A stretch of DNA of 64,000 nt from Sipunculus nudus (lineage: Eukaryota; Annelida; Sipuncula; Golfingiida; Sipunculidae). The number at the start of each line of letters is the position of its first letter. Position 1 is the first letter of the stretch. The notes beneath the pieces are model-generated. The model was given only the letters and a program-made list of their open reading frames with translations. It had not been told where the DNA came from and searched no databases. The stretch is from the NCBI GenBank assembly GCA_026874595.1, contig CM049314.1, positions 55,101,812 to 55,165,811 of the forward strand, in the 5' to 3' direction. Shown one piece after another: positions 13,924-26,404 of this stretch. Made by a program: the position numbers and the translations under genes.

Positions 13924-16900
13924 GAAAATATTATCCAACACTAAACAATTACACAGTCAACTAAAATGATGAAACAACATTTTCTTGAAACATATATCCT
14001 GCCTGGTGATTGGTTTTGTGTATATATATATATAGTCTAGTCTATTAAACACGCAAGAGTCTTTCCCATTCAAACACAGCTTAAAGGCTGTTGAGGTGAA
14101 TTATCCGCATAAGTAAATCGTTTACCCTCTTGGCATGACTTGTGTGATTGTCTGCCAGGATGTTGACAAACTTTACTATTTGTATCTGTCAACATCATTC
14201 GCTTCCGTCACCTAACATAAATTGCAATTAGTGTAAAATTACAAACATCAGTTTGTGTAACACGGCAGTCTCCAGTACGCAAACACACTGTATACATATT
14301 TCCAGCCCCGAGGCGAAAATTATAAGGTACACGCAGTCATAGTTAGAAATCATGTACGCGTAATGACCTGTGCAGAGCCCAGCGACTTGTATCTGTTTCA
14401 GTGGTCCGCGTATTATATCCACTATACACGATTATATATTACGTGTATATATGCACTGGCGTAAGAAACATATAGACATGTAAACATAGGTGAGCATAGC
14501 CCTGTCCCTCAAATGCTCAATCTTCCTTTGACATTTTCGGAAAAGGAACGCCGAGGCCCGACCGTCTTTGATCATTTATCACCATATAGAGACACATATG
14601 CCGGGGAGAAAAGTTAGATGACCTCTGACCTCAACAATTTATTTAGCTGCCGCGAGGCAGACGCTACGTATAATTTGCCTTTGTGGGCTGAAATAACGAC
14701 GGCGCGAGATTTTATAGTGTGCATACAGATTTTTAACTTCTCTCTGACTTCTTGGTTAAGGACAGACATTTACAAACACGTTTAACTTTGAAAACAAACA
14801 CAGACAGATAAATGAATGATTCTCATTGTCACGGTCGTTTTCACTAGATTTGACGTGATAAATTTGCTGTCTCATATGTTTACTTCACTTAAACTTCACT
14901 TTTATTATTTCACTTTTAACTATCCACGCACGTGTATATAATGTCTATTGTGGATTAGAAGCAAACTCAAAGAAAGCTTTACGTTTCATTCATATACCGT
15001 TAGATTGTCATAAAAAAGACGTGAGATGTTGTATTTGGTTTTCGAGAATATTTATAAATGTGTACATCCAAGATTTCAGGCAGCCACTTCTATTGTTGCA
15101 TGGACATATGGCACTTCTGTGTTAATTGCCTGGTATTTAGGTTAATATGAAGTTGCCAAAGCAATTCGCACTTTATAAAAGTATTCACACACTCATTCAT
15201 ACCATAACCCCATCTATGGTAAGTATAACATACTTCTTTATCCTGTTACTTAGATTGATGCAAGCTAATATACCTGTATTTTATAGTTGTCCCCCCCACT
15301 TTAAACGTGTCCCTATACACCTGTACACTCTTATTATATGCCTACCCTGATGTGAGCGTCCTTGACTGGAACATACATACACACTGAGCTAGAACTAAAA
15401 AAGGAGTTCATGCAAACACGTGAACATATGAATGTATATGAATATATATGTGTGTTTGTATTCTTTAACAACTAAATTATCACTTACCGATATAAGACCT
15501 TTTAATGGTATATCATTGTTTTTGATTAGAGGCATTGAATGTACTAATAATTGATAGAGTTACATCAAATATATGCGGTTACAGTGTAGCTAACAGTGCA
15601 ATATATTGATACATGATCTTAAATTAACGTAGGTAGACATTTAAACAGAGCAGAAAACATATGTTGACATACACAAGAACTCTCTTTCGATAAGTCCAGA
15701 CGGTTATGTATAATTTGTGACTAAGCTTGTCATTGGCACAACGGCAGTAATTATTCTGTCATATTGCTTATCATTAGCCAGCGTTTCATGCTCAATGTTC
15801 CTAAACGAAGGACGACACGATACGATCAAGTGTCTTGAGTATTAATCCTAAACCAGCTTACATAAGCACAACTATACAAAACGTAAACGGTTCCTCCCAC
15901 TGTTTGACCGACTGACTTTCCCAAAACATGGCCCCCTTGGGGCCTTTTGTTGGTGTATTTATTCCACGCCTCAGCTAACACTAAGTGGATGAAACAACCG
16001 GAATAATAGGGAAAACGCTCATCTCCAGCGGGGCTATCCTCCCCAAGGCCGTTCTGTGGTCAAAAGTATAGCAATTATAGGCTCAGAAAGTACGTCTGTT
16101 TACACTATGGCGGAACTTCCGTACTTTTGGCTGGTGTCGCCAAAGGAACGCCGCCATGCCAACAACCGGCATGAAGTCGCAATCCAAGTGATTTTACGAC
16201 ATACCCAAGGGAACAAGTGCCATGGATATCGAGGGGGTTATCAGTTGACCGCTGCACCGATAACCACTCGAAGGTCATAAAATGCATGAAAGTTCCCCAC
16301 ATTGAAGTATTCTCTCAATCTGGCTCAACTGACTCTAAGTGAAACCGAAGCTACTGTTTGAGGGCTTGTGCCACACACGTTTATACAACTAACCACCAAC
16401 ACTTGCTGTGTACATCTCGAGTTGCGTTCAGTTATCCTAGCCCGACAGGGTATATATCGTCTGGGGGAAACAGACCTCCGTACCTCTGGAAAACCTGTAG
16501 GACCGAGCCGTACCCGAGACGTCAATATATACACGTGTTTCACTTGTTGGCTGACTGGATGTGTAAACAACTGGAAGTGAGAGTGTTGGTTGCTTGTCCT
16601 GCCAGTAGGCCCTGACCTCCAGAACTTACCGGGTCTGTAAGGCCAAGGAGGAGTAATTATGAATCGTTCAACATTTCGTCATTTTACTGATTTCATCAAG
16701 GGCGGTTCCGGGATTTTGGAAAGGGGTGGTGGGGTTCCAACCCAGGAAAACCAATGAATAATCCCTCTAAAGAAAAGGTCCCCAAGTAAAAAAAAATAGT
16801 CTAAGCGGTTAAAACTGGTTTGAACTTCCTCGACTTCCCATCCTGTATCCCCTACTGTTCATATAATATAAAACTACGTGAAGAAGTGGGTTTAGTAATT

Positions 16901-18955
16901 AGACGATATTAGATTATTTTAATACGGGATATCGCTAATGCAGCTTCTCGTGTAGATGGAGGCTAAAAACGACTGGCTGGCGCAGCCGGAAGCTTGTTTG
17001 TGCAGGCAAGCGTGATTCAGCCGGACACTCATAAACACGGAAGAAACTGACAGTCCCCACTTTGTTAGCTTATACGCACCATTGAATCTCTTTTATTTAT
17101 ATGATCACTGAATAAATACGAGGTTACAATTGTTTCGTACCATAATGTATCATAATTCAAGGAAATTTGCAAAATATGACGTTTATCAATAACTAAAGAC
17201 CCGGCGTACGTTTCCCTTATATCATCCGCTACAAGGCATGCAGTAGATTCAAGATCAAATTCTAATGCAAACCGTGCCGAATGCAGAATTTTATTTGCCT
17301 TTTCATTTTTTGTATTATGGTTTAACACAGCAAAATAAATATGATGAATAATAAGTATCAGGATGATCGGCAATTAAAAACACTATATCCAGTGACCACA
17401 CTGCTGTGTTGAATGAATGTGCTGGTCAGGCTGGACGCTAGGGGCACTAGTTGTTCGCCTGCAGTTTTTCAAGCAGGCAGTCATTTACTGCCTCCACACA
17501 CGAGAGTATTGTTATTAGCAATATCCCGTATTACGTATTATGGAAACTATGGAAACTCAAAAGAAACGATTCTAAATATCATATGACCAGTGCACCTACC
17601 AAAATACTTTTACAGGTCAAAATGATTAATCCATGAAGATGTGTGCTCATATGGAAAAATAGGTACATATAGAAACAATTATCACTTTGTAATGGCTTTG
17701 CAAAGTTAACGTACAATCACCAACAAACACGTACACAGTTGTGTAGATGACATGTGTAATAGAGTGGGCGTATATGCACAAGTATATAATATAATATATT
17801 GTGTGTTTTTAGGTAAAACAGTATAAGGTTCATTTTATGGGCACTATTTACATAAACAAGAAATAGAATATAACAGCAAATAGAGACGAGATATGATGTG
17901 TTGAACAGATTGGATGTTTTATTTTTCTCGTGTCATCTTCGTACAGACCGATAGTAATAACCGTGCCTATGGTATAAACAATCCGGAAGGGAAGTAAGTG
18001 AAGGGATTTATAATGATGAGATCGTACACTTTGACAGATGTATGTATATTCATGCCGACAACATACGCCAGTCTACAACAATTTGTTTCTCCTTAATCAT
18101 AAACCCAGACTCACAATAGACCGGTGCCTGCCTCAACCAGGGTTCACTTAATACAAAAGCGTGTGTTTAATTAGCTCGGCTCGTGGATCAGCGGCGCTAA
18201 AATGACTTCGGTCCCAGCGGAGACGGACACTGAAACATGTTGGCCACAGACCGTACAATTGCAATATTATTTCTTGGCAAGTCATAATACTTGGGGGGGG
18301 GGGGGGGATCCTGGAAGACACGGAAAAAAGGAGGGGTTTCAACCTTGGAAGGCTTTATGTGAAACAGTTAAACATTTCTTCAGGTCCGACAAAAGGGGGG
18401 GGGGGGCACTACACCGCAACAATTGTGTTGAGATTGTTAATAAAGAGTCCGGCGGCTGAAGGGGTGGATGAGCTACTGACGCCTACTAACTCCTCTTTAT
18501 ACTTGGGACATCAAGGCCTGATCCGGTCTAGGGTTAACACCCTCCCCTATACTGAGAGAAATTACCTTTTTATCAGTGTTTTCTCGAAAATTCTTGACTA
18601 ATCCCTTTCCCCGGAGTTGTGGACCTTTGCATGCATGATATCAGTTCCCTTCGTGTGAACACTAACCTCCACCCCTTCACACAGTCCTGGATCCTCCCCT
18701 GAATCACGTGTGCCGTACCGAGGTCACTGTACTGGCTCACCTGATCTGACTTTATCGTAATATGGTCGTATCATGTAGCAGCAGCGGTCGTCTATCTAAA
18801 TTGCGGGGAATTATTTTTATCAATAAATTTAATGGAAGACTGCAATTACGTAGGATACATAAACATTAATAGCGTGTGTGTGCATGTGTAATTATGAAAA
18901 GTGAAAAGGGTATTTATGACATAAATGTTGTAGTACGTATAAGACAAAATGTATA
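13924..18955. other. no gene seen; two GC-richer islands
   Basis: The island at 14520-14720 holds the DR1 and TCF-type sites. Another at 15890-16660 has short overlapping frames on both strands without domains, and the perfect short palindrome GGCCCCCTTGGGGCC-like stem near 15929. Poly-G runs occur at 18293-18307 and 18396-18405. Confidence 0.55.
14619..14631. promoter_or_regulatory. perfect DR1 nuclear-receptor site
   Basis: TGACCTCTGACCT reads on the minus strand as AGGTCA-G-AGGTCA, the consensus DR1 element bound by RXR heterodimers, HNF4 and COUP-TF. It sits in a GC-richer island with a TCF-type CTTTGATC 46 bases upstream (14566-14573). Function is inferred from sequence alone. Confidence 0.4.
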
Positions 18956-19692
18956 TATATATATATATAAATATAAATATAAAGCATAAAATTTAAATCA
19001 CATTAGTGCAAAAAGAGTATATTAAATACTCCAGTCAGCACCTGTATTTGCATCTCAAATCTATATACTCTTATGCATGTGTTATAGAAGCACATTGTTA
19101 TACACGTATCACATAGCATTAAGTGTGTATAACTAAGGACCATTGTAAGCATCATCGTTTTGTGTATAAACGTACATGAAGATTATAGGTATCCATTGCT
19201 TGTAATAACTGTGTATCTTCCCAAAGACGCCCGGGCGTTATGATCTGGTTTCTCTGCCGATGTCTTGGTTAATTTGGTGTTGTCCTTGGATCATGCTATC
19301 AGATTTAACAGAGTATGATTGCTGGAGACATGTCTTATTCACTGTACTTGGTGATCCAGTAACACCGATACACCTCTCCCGTCTCATACATATACACTTA
19401 ATTACTACCCTGTGTAAGCTCTACCGCAAACGACGGACGTGTATGTCGTAATGGACGATGTATCGACAGTTGTACTGAGGAGACTAAAGGGAAACAGATC
19501 TGTTTGTCGTTATTGACAATGACTCACTGTACCTCATCCGTTATAAAAAAAATATAACCCCAGTGTTTGTATTATGAATATACGATAGAGCAATACATTA
19601 TAATCCCGGACTCTTGATACTCACTAAGCTCCTGCTTTACATGTTTCTGTGTATTTTCGCCCCAAGTCCATTTCGTCTTACTTTCTCGTCTG

Positions 19693-20063
19693 TTCTGTCT
19701 GTTCAGTATTCCTTTGACCTTGGAGACTGTTCTGTCTGGTCAATATTCATTTAATCTAGAAGACTGTTCTGTCTGGTCATTATTCCTCTGACATTGAAGA
19801 CTGTTCTGTCTGGTCATTATTCCTCTGACCTTGAAGACTGTTCTGTCTGGTCATTTTTTCCTCTGACCTTGAAGACTGTTCTGCCTTGTCATAATTCCTC
19901 TGACCTTGAAAAACTGTTTGTCTGGTAATTATTCCTCTGACCTTCATGATTGTTCTGTCTGGTCATTATTCCTCTGACATTGAAGACTACTCTGTCTGGC
20001 CATTATTCTCTTGTCCTTGAAGACTTTTCTTTCTGGTCATTATTCCTCTGACCTTGAAGACTC
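19693..20063. repeat. 37-bp minisatellite, about 10 copies
   Basis: The unit is TTCTGTCTGGTCATTATTCC followed by TCTGACCTTGAAGACTG, repeated about ten times with point changes and a few one- or two-base indels. The central copies (19760-19900) are the most alike, as expected of an array that expands from the middle. No coding frame runs through it. Confidence 0.93.
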
Positions 20064-21754
20064 TCTTCCATGATACTATAGAGTTGTTCTATCCTTACAT
20101 GCAGTTATAGACACCACATTAACATCATTTCTCTGTCCTTTAACCAGGGAATTTGTGTTCGTGGACTCTTTCTTTCTGTGTGTCTTTGATTCATTTCTTT
20201 CTCTTGTCAACCCTTTTCTTATTTCGCTTTGAATATACTAAAACGGAAGAACAAGATACTCTGTCGCTAACCTATATATATTCTCCGAGTCCTGTCATCT
20301 CTGTTTGGCTATTTTTCTTTCTATGTTTCACATAAACCTTCCTCCAATCCACCTCCATATATACCTATTAAACAGCCATAAATGAATGATGAGAGATGAT
20401 AGCTGCATAACTGATTAATATACCATATAGAACAGTTGCCTTTAAAAATTGTTTATTGTTAAATTCTACAAAAACTGTGTTCCTAATTCAACCATTTTAA
20501 ATTATCGGCAACTTTTCAAATGAGGCTTTGGTGATAACTAATATTTTTATTTTGTTCTTCTCCTGGCCATATTTATTCCAATTTCCCTTGCTGAGGCGAT
20601 TAGATAATTAAACAAGAACGTGCAATAGTAATAAGTGTGGCACAAAAGAACCTGCGTGGCTTCAGAGAATTAATATCAATAAGGTCACTGGTCACTATGG
20701 TGATCTGTAATACAGGCTTTGACCGGTGGCCAGATGAGATTAAGTCTTTCAGAGAGGTTTAGTCAACTTAGCCATAATATATATAAAAATAAAACTATAA
20801 GACAATAAAGAAAAACTCTACAGCCTATGCTAGTCTGATATTTACACCAAGATCATGCATGCAGAGTGACTGTTTAAATACAGAGTTATTTTGTGTATAC
20901 TTTCTCAGTGTATATGGTGGTATCAGTGATCAAGAGTAAACATATATAGTATCAACAATAACACGGGAGTTGTACAACAAGGAGGCATGGGGTCAGATTA
21001 TATATAAATCAGCAAACAGCGACACCATTGATAGTCTTTTGTGTACTCAACGTGTTAAACGAGGCAGCGCTAGTAGACACAATACACTCGAATCACTGGG
21101 GCATCCGAAACGACAGAAATGTGTTCCGGCGGCCGGCAGCTACAAGCGCTTTGTCAATGAATACGCGACCATTAGATTTCAATTAAGACCATTTTGTTCC
21201 CAGCTCCGTATGGCCGCCCTAGTTGACACTTGTGAAGGAAGGCAGATCTTCAAGGAAGTACCTAGAAAACGAAGACTGACAAAAATGTGTGCCGCCAAGA
21301 ATCCTTTGTAGTTTTAAAACAAAGATAGCGAGCTCATGCACGCAGACATCAAAATTCCAATTTGAAGTTTAATGTCTAAGCCTATAGTAACATCATTTAA
21401 GAAATTGGGGCAAAGTTCTATAGCTACTTGCCTTTTCCGATAATTGTAGTAATAACATAGAAATATTTTTATAGAAGCTTAATTATTTAAGGGGTTAACT
21501 TTTGATCTTTTGATCTAATATTTAACGTTTTCCTGCCGTATATACTGTTATTTACACACGGAATCGTCTCGGCTTTTTTCTATATATACAAAATCAGAAA
21601 GACTATCTCTGTCACATTCTAAATGTGCAAGAAACTAAAAATTACTATTAAAGAAAGTATTTTTATAATAACCTATATTTTTACAAATAAGTGGCGTCGT
21701 CTTGGTTTTAAGTGAAATCCACTTCCCAGACAAATACGGCCTTTAATCAATACG
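20064..21754. other. no supported gene; one unrecognised 113-codon frame
   Basis: The plus-strand frame at 20970-21311 begins on a TTG, is free of low-complexity sequence and is rather basic, but it matches no family I know and has no clear splice or promoter context. It may be a chance frame or an isolated exon. Confidence 0.4.
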
Positions 21755-22590
21755 GCCTTTTTAGCTCAGATGACTGTAAGTCACCTTGACTAAAGCGGTA
21801 ACTCTTTCCTGTCGTCCGTCTGTCCGTTAACAGGGCACAAATCGTTACTGCTGGACCTGGAATCTTCTAACTTGATATCCAAGGAGGTCCATGAAAAATC
21901 TCCTTGGAAATCTGAAATAAGGTCTCTGTTACCCATATCCATTGAGCTATGGGGCTTGTTAGTACCCCCCCCCCCCCCCCCCCCCGAATAACATAAAATT
22001 TGATAAAAAAGCTCCAGTATCTGAATAACTAATGCCTTGATCTTTATGATTTTTTGCATGCATATTGATAATGGAGTGTTTCATCAGTTTCTACAGACTG
22101 GTGGCGCCACCTTTTTTTCGAATTATTACGCATTTTTTCTCTATTTTTGAGACCTTCAAAGATGTGATTATCCATTAACAGGGCACAAATCGCAACCGTT
22201 GGACCTGGAATCTCTAACTTGACATCCAGGCAGGTCCATGAAAAATCTCATTGGATAAATCTAAAATTAGGTCATAGTGACCTATCATCTGCAAGATATG
22301 TGAAAGAATATGATTTGAGCACCCTATAAGACAGATTTGCATGATTTGTTACAGTTGGACCTAGAAAATTTTAATTTAATTATGATCCAGCGAGGTTCCT
22401 GTAAAAATTCCTTGGAAACCTAAAATAATTTCACTGTGACCTATATTCTGCAAGCTATGTGAAAGAACATGATTTAAACACTCTATAAGTCCGATGGGCA
22501 TAAATGGTAGCAGCTGGATGTAGAATAAAGGTCAGTGTAACCTGTATCTAAGGTCTGTTGGCAAAATGCACGATTTTGAGCACTCTGGGA
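21755..22590. repeat. degenerate dispersed repeat of the TTAGCTCA / GTCCGTCTGTCCG type
   Basis: It begins with TTTTTAGCTCAGATGACTG and GTCGTCCGTCTGTCCG, then several diverged copies of a block with TTAACAGGGCACAAATCG, GGACCTGGAATCT, AGGTCCATGAAAAATCTC and GTGACCTAT...GCAAG. Copies of the GGACCT block start at about 21852, 22201 and 22348, with a weaker one near 22512. A 21-base poly-C run (21965-21985) interrupts the first copy. Repeats that open this way are widespread in mollusc genomes; this recollection supports the taxon call but was not checked by search. Confidence 0.7.
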
Positions 22591-23004
22591 GTCATGTTAC
22601 CCATTGTTCAAGGTTCCTTGAATTCAGCTGAACGTCATGGCCCATGGGCCACATGTTTTTACATTTGCGCGATATGCTGCTTCTGCCAATCCATGCTTGT
22701 AGGCCGCCATGCAGTTAGACATAGAAGACTAAGCAGTATTAGTACACTAGAAAATATTTACCCCTACTATCAATGTTATAAGGCGCCTCTTTCCTCACTC
22801 TTAATCTCGTTTCTCGGCACAAAGACAACTCGGCGCGTTATCAGTTTTGTTTATACAGATATACTCCTCCTTGGGCCAGTTCGACAATCCTGCTTTGTCG
22901 ACCATTTCTGAGACCTTCCCGGAGTGTTTATGTTTGCTGATACGACAGAGTGAAAGTTCACGCAGCCTCAGTCTAACAGAACTGGGTCATTAGTCCTCAT
23001 TATG

Positions 23005-23036
<32 letters not shown>

Positions 23037-23321
23037 ATGTTTATAATTGTTTAAAATCATAAATGTTTAAATTTGACCTAATACTAAAATAATAAATCAC
23101 TTAATGGGACAACAGGTAATGAGGGGTGGCATTTCCCCATGAATATTAGGCTTCGCCTTCAATGCATCTCACTTCTACCATTAGCAGACCTTTATTAAAA
23201 GCGATATAATATCATAGTTGTGTAATACATATTAAGAATAAGGATATATTATCACCGGCCCTCGTTTTGGGGACTTGCTTCATGTGCCATATGTGGAGAA
23301 ACCATGTTCTTTATTTTCAAT

Positions 23322-23324
<3 letters not shown>

Positions 23325-23381
<57 letters not shown>
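23325..23381. repeat. (AT)n microsatellite
   Basis: About 28 AT units. An (AG)n tract lies 300 bases upstream at 23003-23036. Confidence 0.95.
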
Positions 23382-23384
<3 letters not shown>

Positions 23385-24447
23385 TATGTATGATATGTGC
23401 TTCAGAACTTTTATATATAATATTTTTAGTATATAATTGTATGCATGTGGTTCACTGGCTTCTTTTATTTATGTAAACCTTATCGATTTCCCGGGCTCTA
23501 ATAAAGGTGGACGAAATGAAATAATAAAGAAAACATAATACTTGATTGCCGGAAAATGTATTTTGTCAGGAGGAAGTGAGTGAAATAGGAACCAAGTTGT
23601 TTTATCGCCTAATGTAATAGTCCAATATTTACAAGTTATGTGGTCTCATATAGTGGCAAGCCATCTCGAACTCTCAGGGAAACACAGAAAGCCACCTTGT
23701 TGATGCTTCGATGAAAACGGCTAATTCTTTAATCCAATTATTGCCTATCAACGATACTAGAGCCCACTTTACCCATTTATTTGGACGCCCTTTTTATAAA
23801 GCAGAAAAGTAAGCTCCGGGCAGAATGTTATTGGAGTCGCTGATTGATCACTCTACTGATGTCCCGTATGTAATTCTGGTAACAGTCCAAATATTCTTCC
23901 ACCGGACCTATCATGGTGACAACATTTGGCAGAATTGTTGTAAAACCACAAAACGTGATAAATCTACATTTTAACATCAGTTTATCCTGGTCCTTGCCGG
24001 AAAATGATCAGCGAGTCCATAAATGCCTCACGGGTAGGGAACTTTAAGTACCCTAACCGTTTATGACAAAATGACTCTTACATGTGGTATAAACATGGAA
24101 TTGCTTTCACAGTCTTGCGGGTCTTATTGATTGGTTTTCAGTCTGCTTGCTATTAAAGAATTTGACGTCGTTCTGTGTGTTCTGACGGTCTGGTATTGAA
24201 ATGTATTGTATCAAACTACAAATTTGTAGACTGATAAGGCTGAATGCGAACTGATGATATCACTGCTTAAATATACACGTAAAGGTTAGAAAATGTTTCA
24301 GTTGCATGTGTACTATATCCAATCATGGCATTTTCGTGTATGATCTTCCCAGCTGACTATATAGTCATGCACATGACTTCTAAGCCAGAAAGATCACTTT
24401 AAGAAACGGCAATACATTGCAATCATGACCTTCATCATTCGTACGTA

Positions 24448-24595
24448 AGACCACGTGCATGTCTTATAGAACCACCCTTGTGTGAACAGAAAGCATTTAC
24501 ATTGGTGATAACGGACCTGACTAACAAGACTACGTTCATGTGAGTTAAGACTTATTTTGGCCAATCCCATGAGTGGTCTTGCTACACAGGTTTCA

Positions 24596-24600
<5 letters not shown>
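24448..24600. mobile_element. dispersed repeat fragment ending ACAGGTTTCACTGTA
   Basis: It contains TAGAACCACCC, then CTGACTAACAAGAC and, at the end, GTGGTCTTGCTACACAGGTT followed by TCACTGTA, which runs straight into an (AT)n tract. The end resembles the sequence at 63827-63870 (GTGGTCTTTCGGACAGGTT), so both are likely copies of one family. The exact boundaries are uncertain. Confidence 0.5.

Positions 24601-24640
<40 letters not shown>
24599..24640. repeat. (AT)n tail of a dispersed repeat
   Basis: Pure (AT)n beginning exactly where the ACAGGTTTCACTGTA repeat ends. Confidence 0.95.
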
Positions 24641-24641
<1 letters not shown>

Positions 24642-25434
24642 TTCCAGATCAGGTGTATCGTTGTCCCTGACAAAAAGACATCAGTGATAAAATAGCTTTT
24701 ACGATTACGTCACGGGTATTGTTACGTCATGCCATTAGACTGGCCATCGACACCTTTTAGGATATTGACAGTGATGTTTTCCATTCCTCTCATACGTTCT
24801 GATTACCAGAAGAGTGGAGATCCTGTGATATCGTGTGATCTTTAAACGTAGACTGAATGTGACCACTTAACGTTTGAATGACCACTTACAAAGATCACAG
24901 GAGATAGGTGAACATTAGCAAATGTCCTGCAGTGTCACCTGTAGAGTTGTAAACTCGTGAAGTTCACATATACAGTCGCCTTTCCCTGCCATAGTGGAAT
25001 GCAGCTGGAAACGATTCGTTTATTGCAGCCAGGCTTATGTGTTCACACATTTAGGCATTCCGTATATATACACAGGCGTGCTAAGCCATCCTTCACAGAA
25101 GACTAGGTGTCTCTCACTAGTCCTTCATGATACAATTGGTACACTAGTATGATATAATTGGTAAAATAGTACTTTATCACATACATGTACTTTAAAAAAA
25201 ATATGTCTGTTCTTCAGCTCCACAGGGTTTGTTACATAACACACTTTCAATTAATGATTATCAATTTAAGCTTTTCACAATAAAAGAACAACCATTAAAT
25301 CCCCCTGTATGAAGCCACCATATATGAGTGGTTATGAAGCAGGGAGGCCATGCTAAACTGTAATTAGAAGCTCTCCTCTATAATTAGCTGCTCTTCGGCG
25401 AACAGAGAGCGAAAATAGATCATCATGGCGGTCT

Positions 25435-25785
25435 GGTCTAGGGGTGATTTTTATAGCGGGGCTGTCGTTTTACAGGGTATTTGTCACTGGAGGTAATCGC
25501 ATGGTCGTCAAATAGAGAGCTGTCGGATAAACGGATTGCTCGCAATTGGGGTTTGTCGTGTAAGTAGGTAGTTTTCGTAGCGGGTTGGTCGGGTTACAGG
25601 ATGGTTGTCATATCGGGGTGCCCGGCAAGTTACAGGGTTGTTGTCATAGATGGTCGTGTTACTGAGATGATTATATGCGTCTGGTTTAGTGATATTATTT
25701 GGTGGTACTGTAACTGAGGCGGTCGTGTTACTAGGGTGGTCTTATTACTGGAGTGGGTGTGATATTGTGGTGGTCGGAAGGCGTG
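25435..25785. repeat. degenerate G/T-rich minisatellite, unit about 33 bp
   Basis: Repeated variants of GTCGGGTTACAGGATGGTTG and TCATATCGGGGTG occur about ten times with much drift (GTCGTTTTACAGGGTATTTG, GTCGTGTTACTGAGATG, GTCGTGTTACTAGGGTGG). The strand is strikingly poor in C. An apparent short open frame from the ATG at 25425 lies within it and is not trusted. Confidence 0.7.
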
Positions 25786-26355
25786 AGTTTACCTTATATT
25801 TGTCACCTTTTTATTTTTCTGTCAGCCTATTTACCAAGGCATAATTATTATTACACATTATAATCAGATTAATAGACACAACTATCCAAGTAACATAAAC
25901 ATACGTATTTTTTTCTACTGTTTTTACCATACATGTTAGCGGCACTCGTATTATTAGAAAAGTCGAATAAAAACGGGCAATACCATATATATGCTTATGT
26001 GCATGGTACTAAAATCTATGCATTTCTTGGGCTATTAACTATCATACCAATGTGTTTTCTTGGTTATAGAAATCGTCATAAAAATGACGAATAAAGCTGG
26101 GTTTATCTCCAAGCCATTGTTGACAGAGGTGTGCCCTCAAACTAAGTTTTATTGGCCAAGCGACGTAAAACTGCCATTAAATTTGGGGTCGCCTATACCG
26201 GCAATTATCTTGTTTCTAAAGTCTCGGATACTGCCCTTGGGCATGTATGCTATACAATCTAGCGACGCAGGGGGTCCGCGACGAACTGTTTATAGGGGTC
26301 ATGACTTGCGCGATTATCCGAGACTTCGAGCACATGGGCAATACCAGTGAGTGCA

Positions 26356-26404
26356 TGTGTGTGTGTGTGTGTGTGTGTGTTTGTGTATGTGCCTGTGTGT
26401 GTGC
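26356..26404. repeat. (TG)n microsatellite, interrupted
   Basis: Pure (TG)n to 26380, then TTGTGTATGTGCC and more TG units. Confidence 0.9.

Larger units (their letters stand above)
22591..25434. other. no gene seen
   Basis: Includes (AG)n at 23003, (AT)n at 23325 and the dispersed repeat at 24448. The 117-codon frame at 22558-22911 starts inside the degenerate 21.8-22.6 kb repeat and has no recognisable domain. Confidence 0.5.

Noticed and set aside
16056-16280. Frame containing PYFWLV followed by GTGTCG, considered as the end of Wnt11 exon 1
   Set aside because: The N-terminus is not hydrophobic, the donor is poor and nothing Wnt-like surrounds it.
25425-25492. Possible first Wnt11 coding exon: ATG, 22 codons ending CHW and a phase-2 AG|GTAATC donor
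   Set aside because: The phase and donor fit, but the peptide is not a convincing signal peptide and the sequence lies within a degenerate GT-rich minisatellite, so the match is probably chance.
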